This document shows, one piece after another, positions 43,437 to 51,992 of a stretch of DNA of 64,000 nucleotides. The notes under the pieces are model-generated. The model did no database searches. It worked only from the letters and a program-made list of their open reading frames with translations, and was not told the DNA's origin. Position numbers and translations under genes: made by a program. Position 1 is the first letter of the stretch. Each line of letters opens with the position of its first letter. This DNA is from Halovenus amylolytica (lineage in GTDB: Archaea; Halobacteriota; Halobacteria; Halobacteriales; Haloarculaceae): positions 58,868 to 122,867 of the forward strand of contig SAYS01000018.1 in assembly GCA_004015825.1 (NCBI GenBank), given 5' to 3'.

Positions 43437-46400
43437 TTACGGTTCGTCTTCGAACAACGTCGCGAACAGGCGCCGCTGTGCCTCCCGGAGGTGGTGTGTC
43501 ATCGTCGGCTGGGAGAGATCCAGCAGCTCCGCCAGCTGTTCCCCGGTCGTATCCCGCGGTGACTCGAAGAAGCCGCTCTCGTAGGCCGTCATCAGTGTCT
43601 CGCGCTGGCGTTCGGTCAACTCCTCGTCGATCGCTGCGAACAGCGCCCCGTCGGCGAGTCTGCTCCGTTCGACGCTCTGGCGCGAGACGAGCTCTGTCCC
43701 GGGGAACTGCTCGATAACGCGGTCGAGAAAGAGCCGGACGTCGATCTCGCCGGCGAGCCTGACGACCGCCGTGGTCTCCTCGACGGTTGCGACTACCTCC
43801 GACGGGATCCCCCCGCAGTCCAGCAGCGTCGCCGCGACCGTCTGGCTGGAGAGTGTCGCCCGGAAGAGATACTCGCCGCCGCGTTCGACTGCCGACAGCG
43901 ACTCCACGGAGATGAACTCCGCTTCGAGTCTGAGGATATCGTCGACAGACACCGAGGAAAGCGAGAACAGGACGCGGGACCGGCCGTCTGGCTGGGGTGT
44001 GATCTTCCGGTAGGTCACCGGCTGGCCGGCCCGTCTGGCGACAGCGTTGAGGAACGTCCCCGGGTCGGCAATCGACAGTTCGAGTTCGGTGAGTTGTTCT
44101 GCGAGGACGCCCTGGCTCGTTTCGATCGTGTTGATCGCGTAGGCTGTCGTCTCTGCGATCCGGGTCAGGACCGACCGGGTGCGCTCGTCGAACGCGCCGG
44201 GCATGGTCGCGTACACGCCCAGCACGCCGTAGTTCGTCTCGCCGTGGACGAGCGGGACCGCGAAGACAGACTGGATATCGCGGTCGGCAGCCTGTCGTGC
44301 CCACTCTGTCTCCCGGAGGTGATCTGTGACGTCCGTAATGAGGACGGGACTGCCGGTCGTCGCTGCCTGTACGGTCGGTTCGACAGCGGCGCTGTCCAGC
44401 GAGACGGCATCGAGATAGCCGTCCTCGTTGCTGGCCCAGGCGGTCGGCTCGACGCGCCGTTTCGCTGGCCTGTGCCGGCCGATCCAGGCGAACGCGTATC
44501 CACCCTTCTGAAGCTGTTTGCAGACGCCCGTCTCGACTTCGGCTCTCGTGTTGGCCGAACCCAGAAGCTGGTCGATCCCGTGCAGCATCGACAGCAACGA
44601 TTCGAGCTGCTCGATCTGCTGGTTCTGTTCGGCGAGTTTGCGGTCCCGTCTGCGGAGATCGGCCCGGCCTGCGACCCGATCCAGCGCGGCCTCCGTCGTC
44701 GCCGCGAGCAGCCCGATCAGCTGGCGGCGCTTCTCGCTGAAAACGTCCGTGTCGGACGAGGCGACGACGAAGACGCCGTGCTCTCCGAGCGGAACGAGGA
44801 GTGTACTCCGGGCCGCAGTCTCCGGGTTCACGACGTGGTCCGACCGCCGGATATCCTGGAAAAACTGCTGTTCGCCGGTGGCGTAGGCCTGCCACGTCGC
44901 CGAGTTCTCCTCGCCGGGTCCGAACGCCGTCACTCCACCGTAGTACTCGATCAACTCGTCGGTTGCCGAGACGAACTCGAGTGTGTTCTCCTCGTCGTCG
45001 AACAGACAGATCCCGACGCCCGGCGCGTCGAGGACCTCGCTCGCGACCGCGACGACGGTCTCGGTGATCTCCCTCTCGGTGTCGGCTGCCAGCAGATTCT
45101 GTGTCGTCTCGTACAGCGATGTCAGGATCTGCTCGCGCTCGCGGCGTTCGATTGCGGCGATGGCGTAACCGACAGTCTCGCCGAGTTCGCCGAGCACATC
45201 GAGTTCCCGCTCCGTGACTGTATCGGCGACCGGTGCGTAGACGCTGATGATGCCGTAGTTCTGTCCTTCGTAGGTAACTGGAACCGCGATCATCGACTGG
45301 ACACCCGCTGCCAGGGCAGCATCGTGCCACGGAGCTGGCGCGAAATCGGCTGGTGTCGCCAGATTCTGGATTCGCTGTGGGTCGCCGGTCGTGACGGCTC
45401 GCAGTCCCGGACAGTTGGCGGGGGTCCGGTCAGTCGTCGGGTACGTCGCCTCGAGGAACCGCTCGGCCGGCCCGGCCCAGCTATCGGGCTCGTACTCGCC
45501 GTCGCCGAGCGGTTTCAGTGCGACTGCGAACCGATAGCGGTTCGACGCCACGAGCTGTTCACAGACGGCCGTCGCGATCTCCTCGCGGTTCGTCGCTCCG
45601 AGCAGTGCCTCGTCGACACCGCGGATGATCCGGTTGAGCTGGTCGAGTTTGGCGAGTTCGTCGCGCTGTTCGGTCAGCCGTCGCTCCCGCTCGACACTCA
45701 CGGTGACGTCCTCGACGGTGAGGATCGCCCGCTGGATCTCGCCGTCATCGATCAGCGGTGCCCCATCGACAGCGATCGTCCGTCGGTCGCCGGGGGACTG
45801 CTCGACGACCAGCTTTCGGTCCGTGATGCGCTCGCCGTCTTCGAGAACTGTTCTGACAGGGTCGGTATTCTCGTCTAACTTCTCCCCATCGGTCCCGTAC
45901 AGCCCGATTTTGTCGGTACCGTACCGTCTCCCCTCGATCTCCCTGTCGGGAATGCCGAGAATATCGGCTGCCCGTCGGTTGGCCCGGGTAATCGTCAGGC
46001 AGGGATCGATCGCGATGATCCCGACCGGGCTCGTCTCGAGGACCTGCTCGATCAGTTCGCGCTCGGCTTCGAGGGGATGGTTGTGCGTTCTCTCTTGACT
46101 GGGCCCCTCCCTCGCAACTGACGGCTCGGCGTCACCGCTCGCCGACCGAGCACTGTCGAGGCGCTGTTCGAGGACCGCCGGCGACGTCTCGGCGACCGTG
46201 GCGTCGACGAGCTCGAACGATCCGATCTCCAGCACTGCTTCGGTAAAGGCCGCGTCGCGGCCACCGACGAAGACGACGACACCGACCGCACTGTCCAGTC
46301 CAGCCAGCACGTCCAGGAGTTCCAGACTCCGCTCCGGCTCGATATCCGAGCCGACGAGCAGCGTGTCGGCTGTCGAGCCGGGCAGTATCGTCGTGATGGT

Positions 46401-46523
46401 CTCGATATCACTCTGGATGGCACCCACGGCGGCGTCGAGTCCCACCTGCTCGTCGACAGACCGCGGGTCCAGCTGCTGGTCGGTGATGTAGAGAATATCG
46501 GCGGTCTCTGGCGATGCGTACAT
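43437..46523 (-). CDS. Multi-domain sensor regulator (PAS, GAF x3, HTH_10)
   Basis: A 1028-residue protein of the bacterio-opsin activator (Bat) type. The first ~130 residues look like a degenerate receiver fold. A PAS domain (about 155-290) starts at LIEQVLETSPVGIIAI. Three GAF-like domains lie at about 310-475, 480-635 and 665-840, the first and third sharing repeated PVxYEGQNYGIISVYA and PLVHGETNYGVLGVYA segments. The C-terminus has the Bat effector region and an HTH_10 domain (LTERQRETLMTAYESGFFE...QPTMTHHLREAQRRLF). It should sense a small ligand or redox state and bind DNA. The target is unknown. Confidence 0.9.
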   Translation of the reverse strand: MYASPETADILYITDQQLDPRSVDEQVGLDAAVGAIQSDIETITTILPGSTADTLLVGSDIEPERSLELLDVLAGLDSAVGVVVFVGGRDAAFTEAVLEIGSFELVDATVAETSPAVLEQRLDSARSASGDAEPSVAREGPSQERTHNHPLEAERELIEQVLETSPVGIIAIDPCLTITRANRRAADILGIPDREIEGRRYGTDKIGLYGTDGEKLDENTDPVRTVLEDGERITDRKLVVEQSPGDRRTIAVDGAPLIDDGEIQRAILTVEDVTVSVERERRLTEQRDELAKLDQLNRIIRGVDEALLGATNREEIATAVCEQLVASNRYRFAVALKPLGDGEYEPDSWAGPAERFLEATYPTTDRTPANCPGLRAVTTGDPQRIQNLATPADFAPAPWHDAALAAGVQSMIAVPVTYEGQNYGIISVYAPVADTVTERELDVLGELGETVGYAIAAIERREREQILTSLYETTQNLLAADTEREITETVVAVASEVLDAPGVGICLFDDEENTLEFVSATDELIEYYGGVTAFGPGEENSATWQAYATGEQQFFQDIRRSDHVVNPETAARSTLLVPLGEHGVFVVASSDTDVFSEKRRQLIGLLAATTEAALDRVAGRADLRRRDRKLAEQNQQIEQLESLLSMLHGIDQLLGSANTRAEVETGVCKQLQKGGYAFAWIGRHRPAKRRVEPTAWASNEDGYLDAVSLDSAAVEPTVQAATTGSPVLITDVTDHLRETEWARQAADRDIQSVFAVPLVHGETNYGVLGVYATMPGAFDERTRSVLTRIAETTAYAINTIETSQGVLAEQLTELELSIADPGTFLNAVARRAGQPVTYRKITPQPDGRSRVLFSLSSVSVDDILRLEAEFISVESLSAVERGGEYLFRATLSSQTVAATLLDCGGIPSEVVATVEETTAVVRLAGEIDVRLFLDRVIEQFPGTELVSRQSVERSRLADGALFAAIDEELTERQRETLMTAYESGFFESPRDTTGEQLAELLDLSQPTMTHHLREAQRRLFATLFEDEP

Positions 46524-46679
46524 ACTGCGTGGACACCCCTTCGCTGGGCAGGGTCCCTGCGGCCAGCCCAGTCCTGATTTCTTACTAACTAGTCGTGGTC
46601 CAGCTACATAAGCCTGTTATTTTGTTCCTACCGGTCCGAATCCGGGACGTTCAAGACTTGTCCCCTCCCCTCTCCGGAC

Positions 46680-47573
46680 ATGACCGAGCAGATTGACGGT
46701 GAGGCGGTGGCGGCGGATATCCGGGCCGAGCTACAGTCCACGGTGGACTCGCTCGCCGACGCGGGTGAGCGACCGACACTCGCGACAGTGCTGATGAGCC
46801 CCGATCCAGCCAGCGAGACGTACGTCTCGATGAAACAGAACGACTGCGAGGAACTCGGGATCAACGCACGCGATATCGAACTCGATCTCGACGAACCGGC
46901 CGAGGCGCTGTTCGACGTCATCGACGAACTGAACGCCGACGACGACGTCAACGGTATTCTCGTCCAGTCCCCGGTTCCGGACCACATCGACTACCGGGAG
47001 GTGCTCGAACGGATCGACCCCGAGAAAGACGTCGATGGGTTCCACCCGACGAACGTCGGCCGACTCGTCGCGGGCTACCCGCAGTACAAACCCTGCACGC
47101 CCCACGGCATCCAGAAACTTCTGGCAGCAACCGACGTCGACACCGAGGGGAAAGACGCAGTCGTGGTCGGCCGGTCACGGATCGTCGGCAAACCGATGGC
47201 GAACCTGTTCATCCAGAAAGCGCCCGGCGGCAACGCCACCACGACGGTCTGTCACTCTCGGACTGACGATCTGGCCGCAAAGACCCGCCAGGCCGACATT
47301 CTCGTCGCTGCAGCGGGCATCCCGGAGTTCATCGATGGCTCGATGCTCTCGGCGGGTGTCGTCGTGATCGACGTGGGGATCAACCGTGTCGATGCGGACA
47401 CCGAGAAGGGGTACGAACTCGTCGGCGACGTGGACTACGAGAGCGCGGCGGCGAAAGCCAGCGCGATCACGCCCGTTCCCGGCGGTGTCGGACCGATGAC
47501 CCGCGCGATGCTTCTGTACAACACCGTCAAAGCGACCGGGCTGCAGAACGACCTCGACGTCGACCTGCCGTAG
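46680..47573 (+). CDS. folD: Methylenetetrahydrofolate dehydrogenase/cyclohydrolase
   Basis: A 297-residue bifunctional enzyme making 10-formyl-tetrahydrofolate from the methylene form. The motifs are ETYVSMKQNDCEELGI (catalytic Lys), GILVQSPVPDHID, the VVGRSRIVGKPMANLF nucleotide site and TPVPGGVGPMTRAMLL. It is a single gene. A TATA-like TGTTATTTTG lies about 65 bases upstream, so a leader may exist. It complements glyA in one-carbon metabolism. Confidence 0.97.
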   Translation: MTEQIDGEAVAADIRAELQSTVDSLADAGERPTLATVLMSPDPASETYVSMKQNDCEELGINARDIELDLDEPAEALFDVIDELNADDDVNGILVQSPVPDHIDYREVLERIDPEKDVDGFHPTNVGRLVAGYPQYKPCTPHGIQKLLAATDVDTEGKDAVVVGRSRIVGKPMANLFIQKAPGGNATTTVCHSRTDDLAAKTRQADILVAAAGIPEFIDGSMLSAGVVVIDVGINRVDADTEKGYELVGDVDYESAAAKASAITPVPGGVGPMTRAMLLYNTVKATGLQNDLDVDLP

Positions 47574-47581
47574 ACGCGCTG

Positions 47582-47587
47582 TTTTTT
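47582..47587 (+). terminator. U-tract terminator of folD
   Basis: Six T residues directly after the folD stop, within the 18-base gap to the convergent acyltransferase gene. Confidence 0.45.
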
Positions 47588-47591
47588 CTTA

Positions 47592-48026
47592 CTACTCGTT
47601 TCCTCGATACACTGTATTCGCTGTCACATCGTCCGTCACGGTCACGTTCGCGCCGACGACGGCGTTCGTCCCGATTTCCACGCCCGGCAGGACGACAGCG
47701 CCGGCCCCGAGAAAGGCACCCTCGCCGATACTGACTGTCTCGAACTGGTCGTTCCGGTGTTCGATCCCCTCGTCGGTGAGGGCGTGTGTCACGCCGACGA
47801 CGCTGGCGTTCGGGCCGATCTGGACGCGGTCACCGATCTCCGCGTTCTCGACGTAGCAGTTCGCGTTGATATCGACAGCGTCGCCGACGGTGGATTTCTT
47901 GATCGAGGTGCGCTCGTAGATCTGTGCGTCGTCCCCGATTGTCGAATCGTGGATCGTCACGTACTCCCGGATCTCGACCGCGGCGAGTTGCGAGTTCTCG
48001 ATGTTCGCGGTCTCGTCGATAGCCAT
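47592..48026 (-). CDS. Hexapeptide-repeat acyltransferase
   Basis: A 144-residue left-handed beta-helix protein built of hexapeptide turns (IENSQL, IHDSTIGDDAQI, IGDRVQIGPNASV, VEIGTNAVVGANV), the fold of trimeric acyl or acetyltransferases and some gamma-carbonic anhydrases. The substrate is not evident. It converges on folD. Confidence 0.8.
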   Translation of the reverse strand: MAIDETANIENSQLAAVEIREYVTIHDSTIGDDAQIYERTSIKKSTVGDAVDINANCYVENAEIGDRVQIGPNASVVGVTHALTDEGIEHRNDQFETVSIGEGAFLGAGAVVLPGVEIGTNAVVGANVTVTDDVTANTVYRGNE

Positions 48027-48068
48027 ACGCTGGTTTCTGTCGTCTGCGAAAAGTAACTTTCCCGGTGG

Positions 48069-48779
48069 TCAGAGCTGTTCGGTGTCGAGTCGATCCAGTG
48101 CGCGCGCCAGCGCGGTCTCGTCGTCCTCGCGCAGGTAGGTCCCGAGATCTCGAATCGCCCGGACGAGCTGTTCGGCCTCTCTGGGATCGACGTCCCCATC
48201 TAAGGCTTCGACCCGCTTGCGGTGGGCGGTGATCGCCGAGAGCACGCTGTCGACGCTTTGCTCCCGGTCGTCGAGGAACTGCCGGAGGTCGCTCAGGTAG
48301 GCGTTCGTCGCTGCGGCGACGGCCAGCCCGCGCTCGGGGTGAAGACCCGCCGGGACTGCATCGGGCCCCGGTCGGTCCCCTGTGTCTGCACCCCGGAGGA
48401 GTTCGAGGAAGTACAGCTCCTCGCTGTCGTCGATCTGCATCACTCGGCTCAGGGTCGCGCCGACCCGACGGAGTTCGCAGGCTGCGAGATACTCCTCGGA
48501 GAGTGGCTGTAGTTCGTCCGCGTGAATAAATCCGACCGTCTTGATGTACGCTCTGCACTGGTCGCTCGCCTGTTCTGCGAGCATTTCGAGTGGCTCGTCG
48601 TCGATCGCTCCTTTGATTGCTGTGAGATCGAGGGACGCAGTACCCGCAGTGTGTGTTTTCCGTTCGCCGACACCGACACTCTGAGTGCTCCCACACTCCG
48701 GGCAACTGATCTCTCCCGTCTCGTAGTACGACCACCGCTGGCCGCAGTCCGCACACTCCCGTTCGCCGCGAATATCCAT
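48069..48779 (-). CDS. Zinc-ribbon haloarchaeal protein (DUF7117-like)
   Basis: A 236-residue protein starting with a zinc ribbon (CADCG and CPECG, about residues 9-30, flanked by RWSYYETG), followed by an all-helical acidic domain. The start at 48779 is favoured over 48803. It is the ATG expected from the TATA-like AATATATG about 30 bases upstream and gives the family-like RGERECADCG start. I recall the family as DUF7117, role unknown. The ribbon may bind nucleic acid or protein. Confidence 0.75.
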   Translation of the reverse strand: MDIRGERECADCGQRWSYYETGEISCPECGSTQSVGVGERKTHTAGTASLDLTAIKGAIDDEPLEMLAEQASDQCRAYIKTVGFIHADELQPLSEEYLAACELRRVGATLSRVMQIDDSEELYFLELLRGADTGDRPGPDAVPAGLHPERGLAVAAATNAYLSDLRQFLDDREQSVDSVLSAITAHRKRVEALDGDVDPREAEQLVRAIRDLGTYLREDDETALARALDRLDTEQL

Positions 48780-48880
48780 ATCTGGTCTTGGGTTGCCGGC
48801 CACATATATTCGGTCGTCTGGACTGTGGTCGTACTGCTGTCAGCGAAATACTTTGGTGTGTGCCTGTCCCACACACAGCT

Positions 48881-49027
48881 ATGCGCGACGAATCGGAGAT
48901 TCGAGAACAGTACGAATTTCTCAGCGAGCAGTTAGAGTCCGAGGAGATGAGCCACGAGGGTGTGAGACAGATGTTCACTTACTACAAGCGTGCGATTGGG
49001 TGGGTACTCGAAGAGGAGCATATGTGA
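48881..49027 (+). CDS. 48-residue helical protein
   Basis: A short acidic protein with two predicted amphipathic helices (SEIREQYEFLSEQLESEE and HEGVRQMFTYYKRAIGWVL). The ATG is about 34 bases after a TATA-like GAAATACTTT, supporting leaderless translation. It is divergent from the zinc-ribbon gene. Family unknown, possibly a small regulator or partner protein. Confidence 0.6.
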   Translation: MRDESEIREQYEFLSEQLESEEMSHEGVRQMFTYYKRAIGWVLEEEHM

Positions 49028-49070
49028 CCGAGGCCATTACATTTATACTCCTCTAACTGATTGTTCCTAG

Positions 49071-49165
49071 TGACGCTTCGTCTGGAGGGCCGAAGCGTCA
49101 GCGGGGACCAATTCAGGGCGGCAAATGCCTGCCATTTTTCCGGCGGGCATTTTGCTTTCCGTTTT
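49071..49165 (+). ncRNA. Candidate small RNA with two hairpins
   Basis: A TATA-like TTTATACT (49042-49049) puts a transcript start near 49071. There a perfect 10-bp hairpin begins (TGACGCTTCG/CGAAGCGTCA, 49071-49100). A second hairpin follows at 49121-49155 (GCAAATGCC with GGCATTTTGC, inner GCC/GGC), then a U-rich TTTCCGTTTTCG tail suited to termination. Alternatively it is the 3' untranslated region of the small gene ending at 49027. Confidence 0.4.
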
Positions 49166-49253
49166 CGTACGCCAGATAGCACCTGCTCTCTACGCTGTCA
49201 TCCGTTTACACGCTCCCCGAAGACAGATAAAGGGAGCTACCAAACTGATTCAT

Positions 49254-50336
49254 ATGCTGCTGGTGCTGTGTGTCGACCTGGACGACGATCTCGGTCGGAA
49301 GACCGGGATGGAGACACCAGTGGTCGGCCGCGAGGCAGTCAAGGACGCTGCGGTTGCGCTCGCGACGGCCGACCCCGAGGACAGCGACGTCAACGTCCTC
49401 TTCGAGGGGATCCACATCGCCGAGGAGATCGAAGACGAGACTGTCGAGGTCGCCGCAGTCACCGGTATCGACGGCCGGGAGATCGAAGCGAACCGGAAAG
49501 TCGGCGAGGAGGTCGACCGTGTGCTGGCGGAGATTTCGACGAGCGAGACGATCCGCGCGATCGTCGTCACGGACGGCGCACAGGACGAGTCGGTGATTCC
49601 GGTGATCCGCTCCCGGATCCAGATCGACAGCGTCCGCCGCGTCGTGGTCCGCCAGTCCCAGGATCTGGAGTCGATGTACTACACGATCAAGCAGGTGCTC
49701 GACGACCCCGAAACGCGCGGGACGCTGCTGGTCCCACTGGGGATCTTGCTTTTGATCTACCCACTCACGATCGTCGCGAACTTGCTCGAACTCCCGGGCA
49801 CTGTCTTCGGGATCGTCTCGGGGATGCTCGGACTGTATATCCTCGCGCGTGGGCTGGGTGTCGTCGAGTGGGTCGATCGTACTGTCGAGCGACTCCGGAC
49901 GGCACTGTTTACCGGCCGACTCACACTGATCACATCGGTCGTCGCCGCGGCGCTGCTGCTGGTCGGTGGCGTCAGCGGTCTCAACACTCTAGAGGAGGTC
50001 CGGGCCACCCAGGGCGGTCTCGACGCGTTCGAAGTGATCGCGGCGGTGTTGTTTGGCTCGATCCAGTGGTTCGCTGCCGCGGGCGTCACGAGTAGTCTGG
50101 GGCGTGTGACTGACGAGTACATCTCCGGCGAGTTCCACTGGCGGTATCTCAACGCTCCGTTCTACGTGGTCGCGATTGCAGCTGTTCTGCACGGCTTGAG
50201 TGCCTTTTTCCTCGGCGAGGCCGCGCTCGAGTATCTGGCATTTATGTTGACGGCTGGAACCCTGCTCGGACTCGCGAGTACGCTCTCGTTCGCCGTGGCC
50301 GAGTCCTGGGCCGAGGAGAAGGCCGGGACGATCTGA
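49254..50336 (+). CDS. DUF373 family membrane protein
   Basis: A 360-residue archaeal protein. The first ~165 residues form a soluble alpha-beta domain (LLVLCVDLDDDLGRKTG and AIVVTDGAQDESVIPVI). The rest contains about six membrane helices. The family DUF373 is widespread in Archaea and has no known function. ATG 49254 fits the family start, and a TATA-like AGATAAAG lies about 30 bases upstream. The longer frame to 49125 crosses the candidate RNA. Confidence 0.9.
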   Translation: MLLVLCVDLDDDLGRKTGMETPVVGREAVKDAAVALATADPEDSDVNVLFEGIHIAEEIEDETVEVAAVTGIDGREIEANRKVGEEVDRVLAEISTSETIRAIVVTDGAQDESVIPVIRSRIQIDSVRRVVVRQSQDLESMYYTIKQVLDDPETRGTLLVPLGILLLIYPLTIVANLLELPGTVFGIVSGMLGLYILARGLGVVEWVDRTVERLRTALFTGRLTLITSVVAAALLLVGGVSGLNTLEEVRATQGGLDAFEVIAAVLFGSIQWFAAAGVTSSLGRVTDEYISGEFHWRYLNAPFYVVAIAAVLHGLSAFFLGEAALEYLAFMLTAGTLLGLASTLSFAVAESWAEEKAGTI

Positions 50337-50378
50337 GGAGGATGAGTACGATGATGGGATTGGCTTTTTGCGGTTATG

Positions 50379-50459
50379 AATAGCAAGAAAGCCTGTGGAG
50401 ACTAATCGGAGATCCCCACTCGAAACAACAAGAAAGCGACCGGGGGCTTTCTTGCTGTT
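50379..50459. repeat. Palindromic element E1 (AACAGCAAGAAAGC family)
   Basis: The left arm AATAGCAAGAAAGCC (50379-50393) is repeated as AACAACAAGAAAGC (50424-50437). The latter pairs with GCTTTCTTGCTGTT (50446-50459), giving a 14-base stem with one mismatch. Related arms bound the elements at 57580-57685 and 61765-62073. Confidence 0.7.
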
Positions 50460-50547
50460 CTAAACCCACACGGCCGACCTTCCAGAACTAGCCACTATTG
50501 ACCACAACCCAAAATGGATATGAACCGGCCGCTGCAACGACGGGTGA

Positions 50548-50652
50548 GGGCACGTAGCTCAGTCCGGACCAGAGCGTCGGACTTCTATCCCCGTGACGAC
50601 AGTGATGGGGGAAGACATCCGACGGTCGTGGGTTCAAATCCCACCGTGCCCG
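50548..50652 (+). tRNA. tRNA-Arg(TCT) with a 29-nt intron
   Basis: The acceptor GGGCACG/CGTGCCC, D-arm GCTC/GAGC, anticodon stem TCGGA/TCCGA, T-arm GTGGG-TTCAAAT-CCCAC and discriminator G make a complete 76-nt tRNA. The anticodon is TCT (50584-50586). The intron 50588-50616 follows position 37. It forms a perfect bulge-helix-bulge: CTTC pairs with GAAG as the 4-bp core helix, CCCC with GGGG inside the intron, and the 3-nt bulges TAT and ACA hold both cuts. It decodes AGA and AGG. CCA is not encoded. Confidence 0.95.
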
Positions 50653-50762
50653 TGCACCGACCACTGGGGGCGAACCGGCATGCAGGGGATTTGACCCAGG
50701 GATGTCGAGGGAGAAATTGGTTCCTGGGTGATGTGTGCATGAGCTATATTTATCGATTGCTG

Positions 50763-50975
50763 TCACCCGGCAAACATGCCAAAGGCACCGATAATCGTCA
50801 TTCCAATCCCGATCACTCGAGTGAGCCCCACTTTCCACTCCGCAGGTTCAATTTCGGACCACGATCGTCTGCTCCCAATTCCGTCAAGTCGCTCTTCGAA
50901 CCGTGCGATCTTGTACGGCCAGATCGCACTAGGGAAACCAAAAACCAACATGATGAGGGCCAATTCAGGTTCCAT
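50763..50975 (-). CDS. Small two-helix membrane protein
   Basis: A 70-residue protein. One membrane helix lies at each end, and between them is the basic loop YKIARFEERLDGIGSRRSWS followed by EPAEWKV. The pattern, with an EPxxWxVxxTRxxG ending, resembles a widespread small family in prokaryotes (DUF6199-like), role unknown. ATG 50975 is preferred to 51047, as the upstream part is not conserved-looking. It lies between the tRNA and the decayed integrase, so it may be cargo of the former element or native. Confidence 0.65.
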   Translation of the reverse strand: MEPELALIMLVFGFPSAIWPYKIARFEERLDGIGSRRSWSEIEPAEWKVGLTRVIGIGMTIIGAFGMFAG

Positions 50976-51121
50976 ATTGGATCCCAAATGGGAGGCATGA
51001 TAGTCTTTGTGGAACAGCGCCACAGGCCAGCAGCCGATGTCGCTCATCCCAGCCGCGATGATGTCGTCATGGACGAGAGAAATCGCTGTGTAGAGCCGGG
51101 AACTGATCGGAGGGAGAACTC

Positions 51122-51922
51122 ATGACCGCCAACTACGCCTCGATCTCCCCGACCGAGGCTGTCGGGATGTATCTCGACTCGAAGAAAGGCGAACACACGG
51201 AAGCCACCCTCAAGAGTTCGCGACACAGACTCAATACCTTCCTCCAGTTCTGGGACCAAGAAGGAATCGAAGATCTGACCACAATCTCCTGTCGGGAACT
51301 TTACAGATACTGAATCTGGCGACCTGAAGGCCAGGGCGACGGCCGCGAACCCGTGAAACTGGTCACGCTCAAAAGCCAGCTCGGAACACTCCGCAGTTTC
51401 CTCCACTTTGCAGCGAACATCGACGCTGTACCGGAAGATCTCGCCGAACAGATCCACCTGCCGAATATGACCAACGGGGATGACGTATCTGATTCTACGC
51501 TGAGACCCGAACGGGTTATCGAAATTCTCGACTACCTGGAAGGCGCGCAACCCGGCTCCCGTGACCACATCACTCTGATGCTGCTATGATGAACTGGCGC
51601 ACGGACTGGCGCAATCCGAGCGCTCGACCTCGAAGATCTCGATCTCGATGGCTCCCACCCCTGCGTCTCCGGGCCGGCGGTCCAGTTCGATCACTGACCG
51701 GAAACCGGCACCCCACTCAAGAACAAACAGAACGGAACTCGGTGGAACCGGATCGGCCAGAAAGCAGCTGCGTATCTCGAAGACTACATCGAGTATCACC
51801 GCCACGATGTCACCGACGATCACGGCCACAACCCTCTGATCACCAGCACCCAGGGGTGTCTCACTGGCAACTCTATCCGCACGTTACTCTCCAGAATCAC
51901 CCGTCCGTGCTGGCGCGGTGAG
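51122..51922 (+). pseudogene. Degenerate tyrosine recombinase/integrase
   Basis: The N-terminal core-binding domain is readable (YLDSKKGEHTEATLKSSRHR, then LKSQLGTLRSFLHFAANIDA in the same frame), interrupted by TGA at 51311. Later fragments (IRALDLEDLDLDG and PLKNKQNGTRWNRIGQKA) lie in other frames with further stops (51587, 51695). The sequence ends at ITRPCWRGE. The first catalytic Arg is damaged, and the His-x-x-Arg and nucleophilic Tyr segment is missing. Its place near tRNA-Arg fits an old tRNA-targeted integration. Confidence 0.85.
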
Positions 51923-51992
51923 GATTACAGAACTGGTACGGACCAGGTCTGACACCCCAGCCTCAAGAGACTCGCCTCCGTACCAGCAGTCG

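Noticed and set aside
43327..45330. A 667-codon frame overlapping the GAF regulator in another phase
   Set aside because: It is extremely Arg-rich and out of phase with the clear PAS/GAF/HTH_10 coding frame.
50690..50706. GGGATTTGACCC resembling an inverted tRNA T-arm 40 bases past tRNA-Arg
   Set aside because: It is short, lacks one base of the T-loop consensus and has no acceptor stem, so it is not called as att site or tRNA fragment.
50488..50838. ORF antisense to the tRNA region (containing RWDLNPRPSD)
   Set aside because: This is the well-known false protein produced by translating the reverse strand of a tRNA T-arm.
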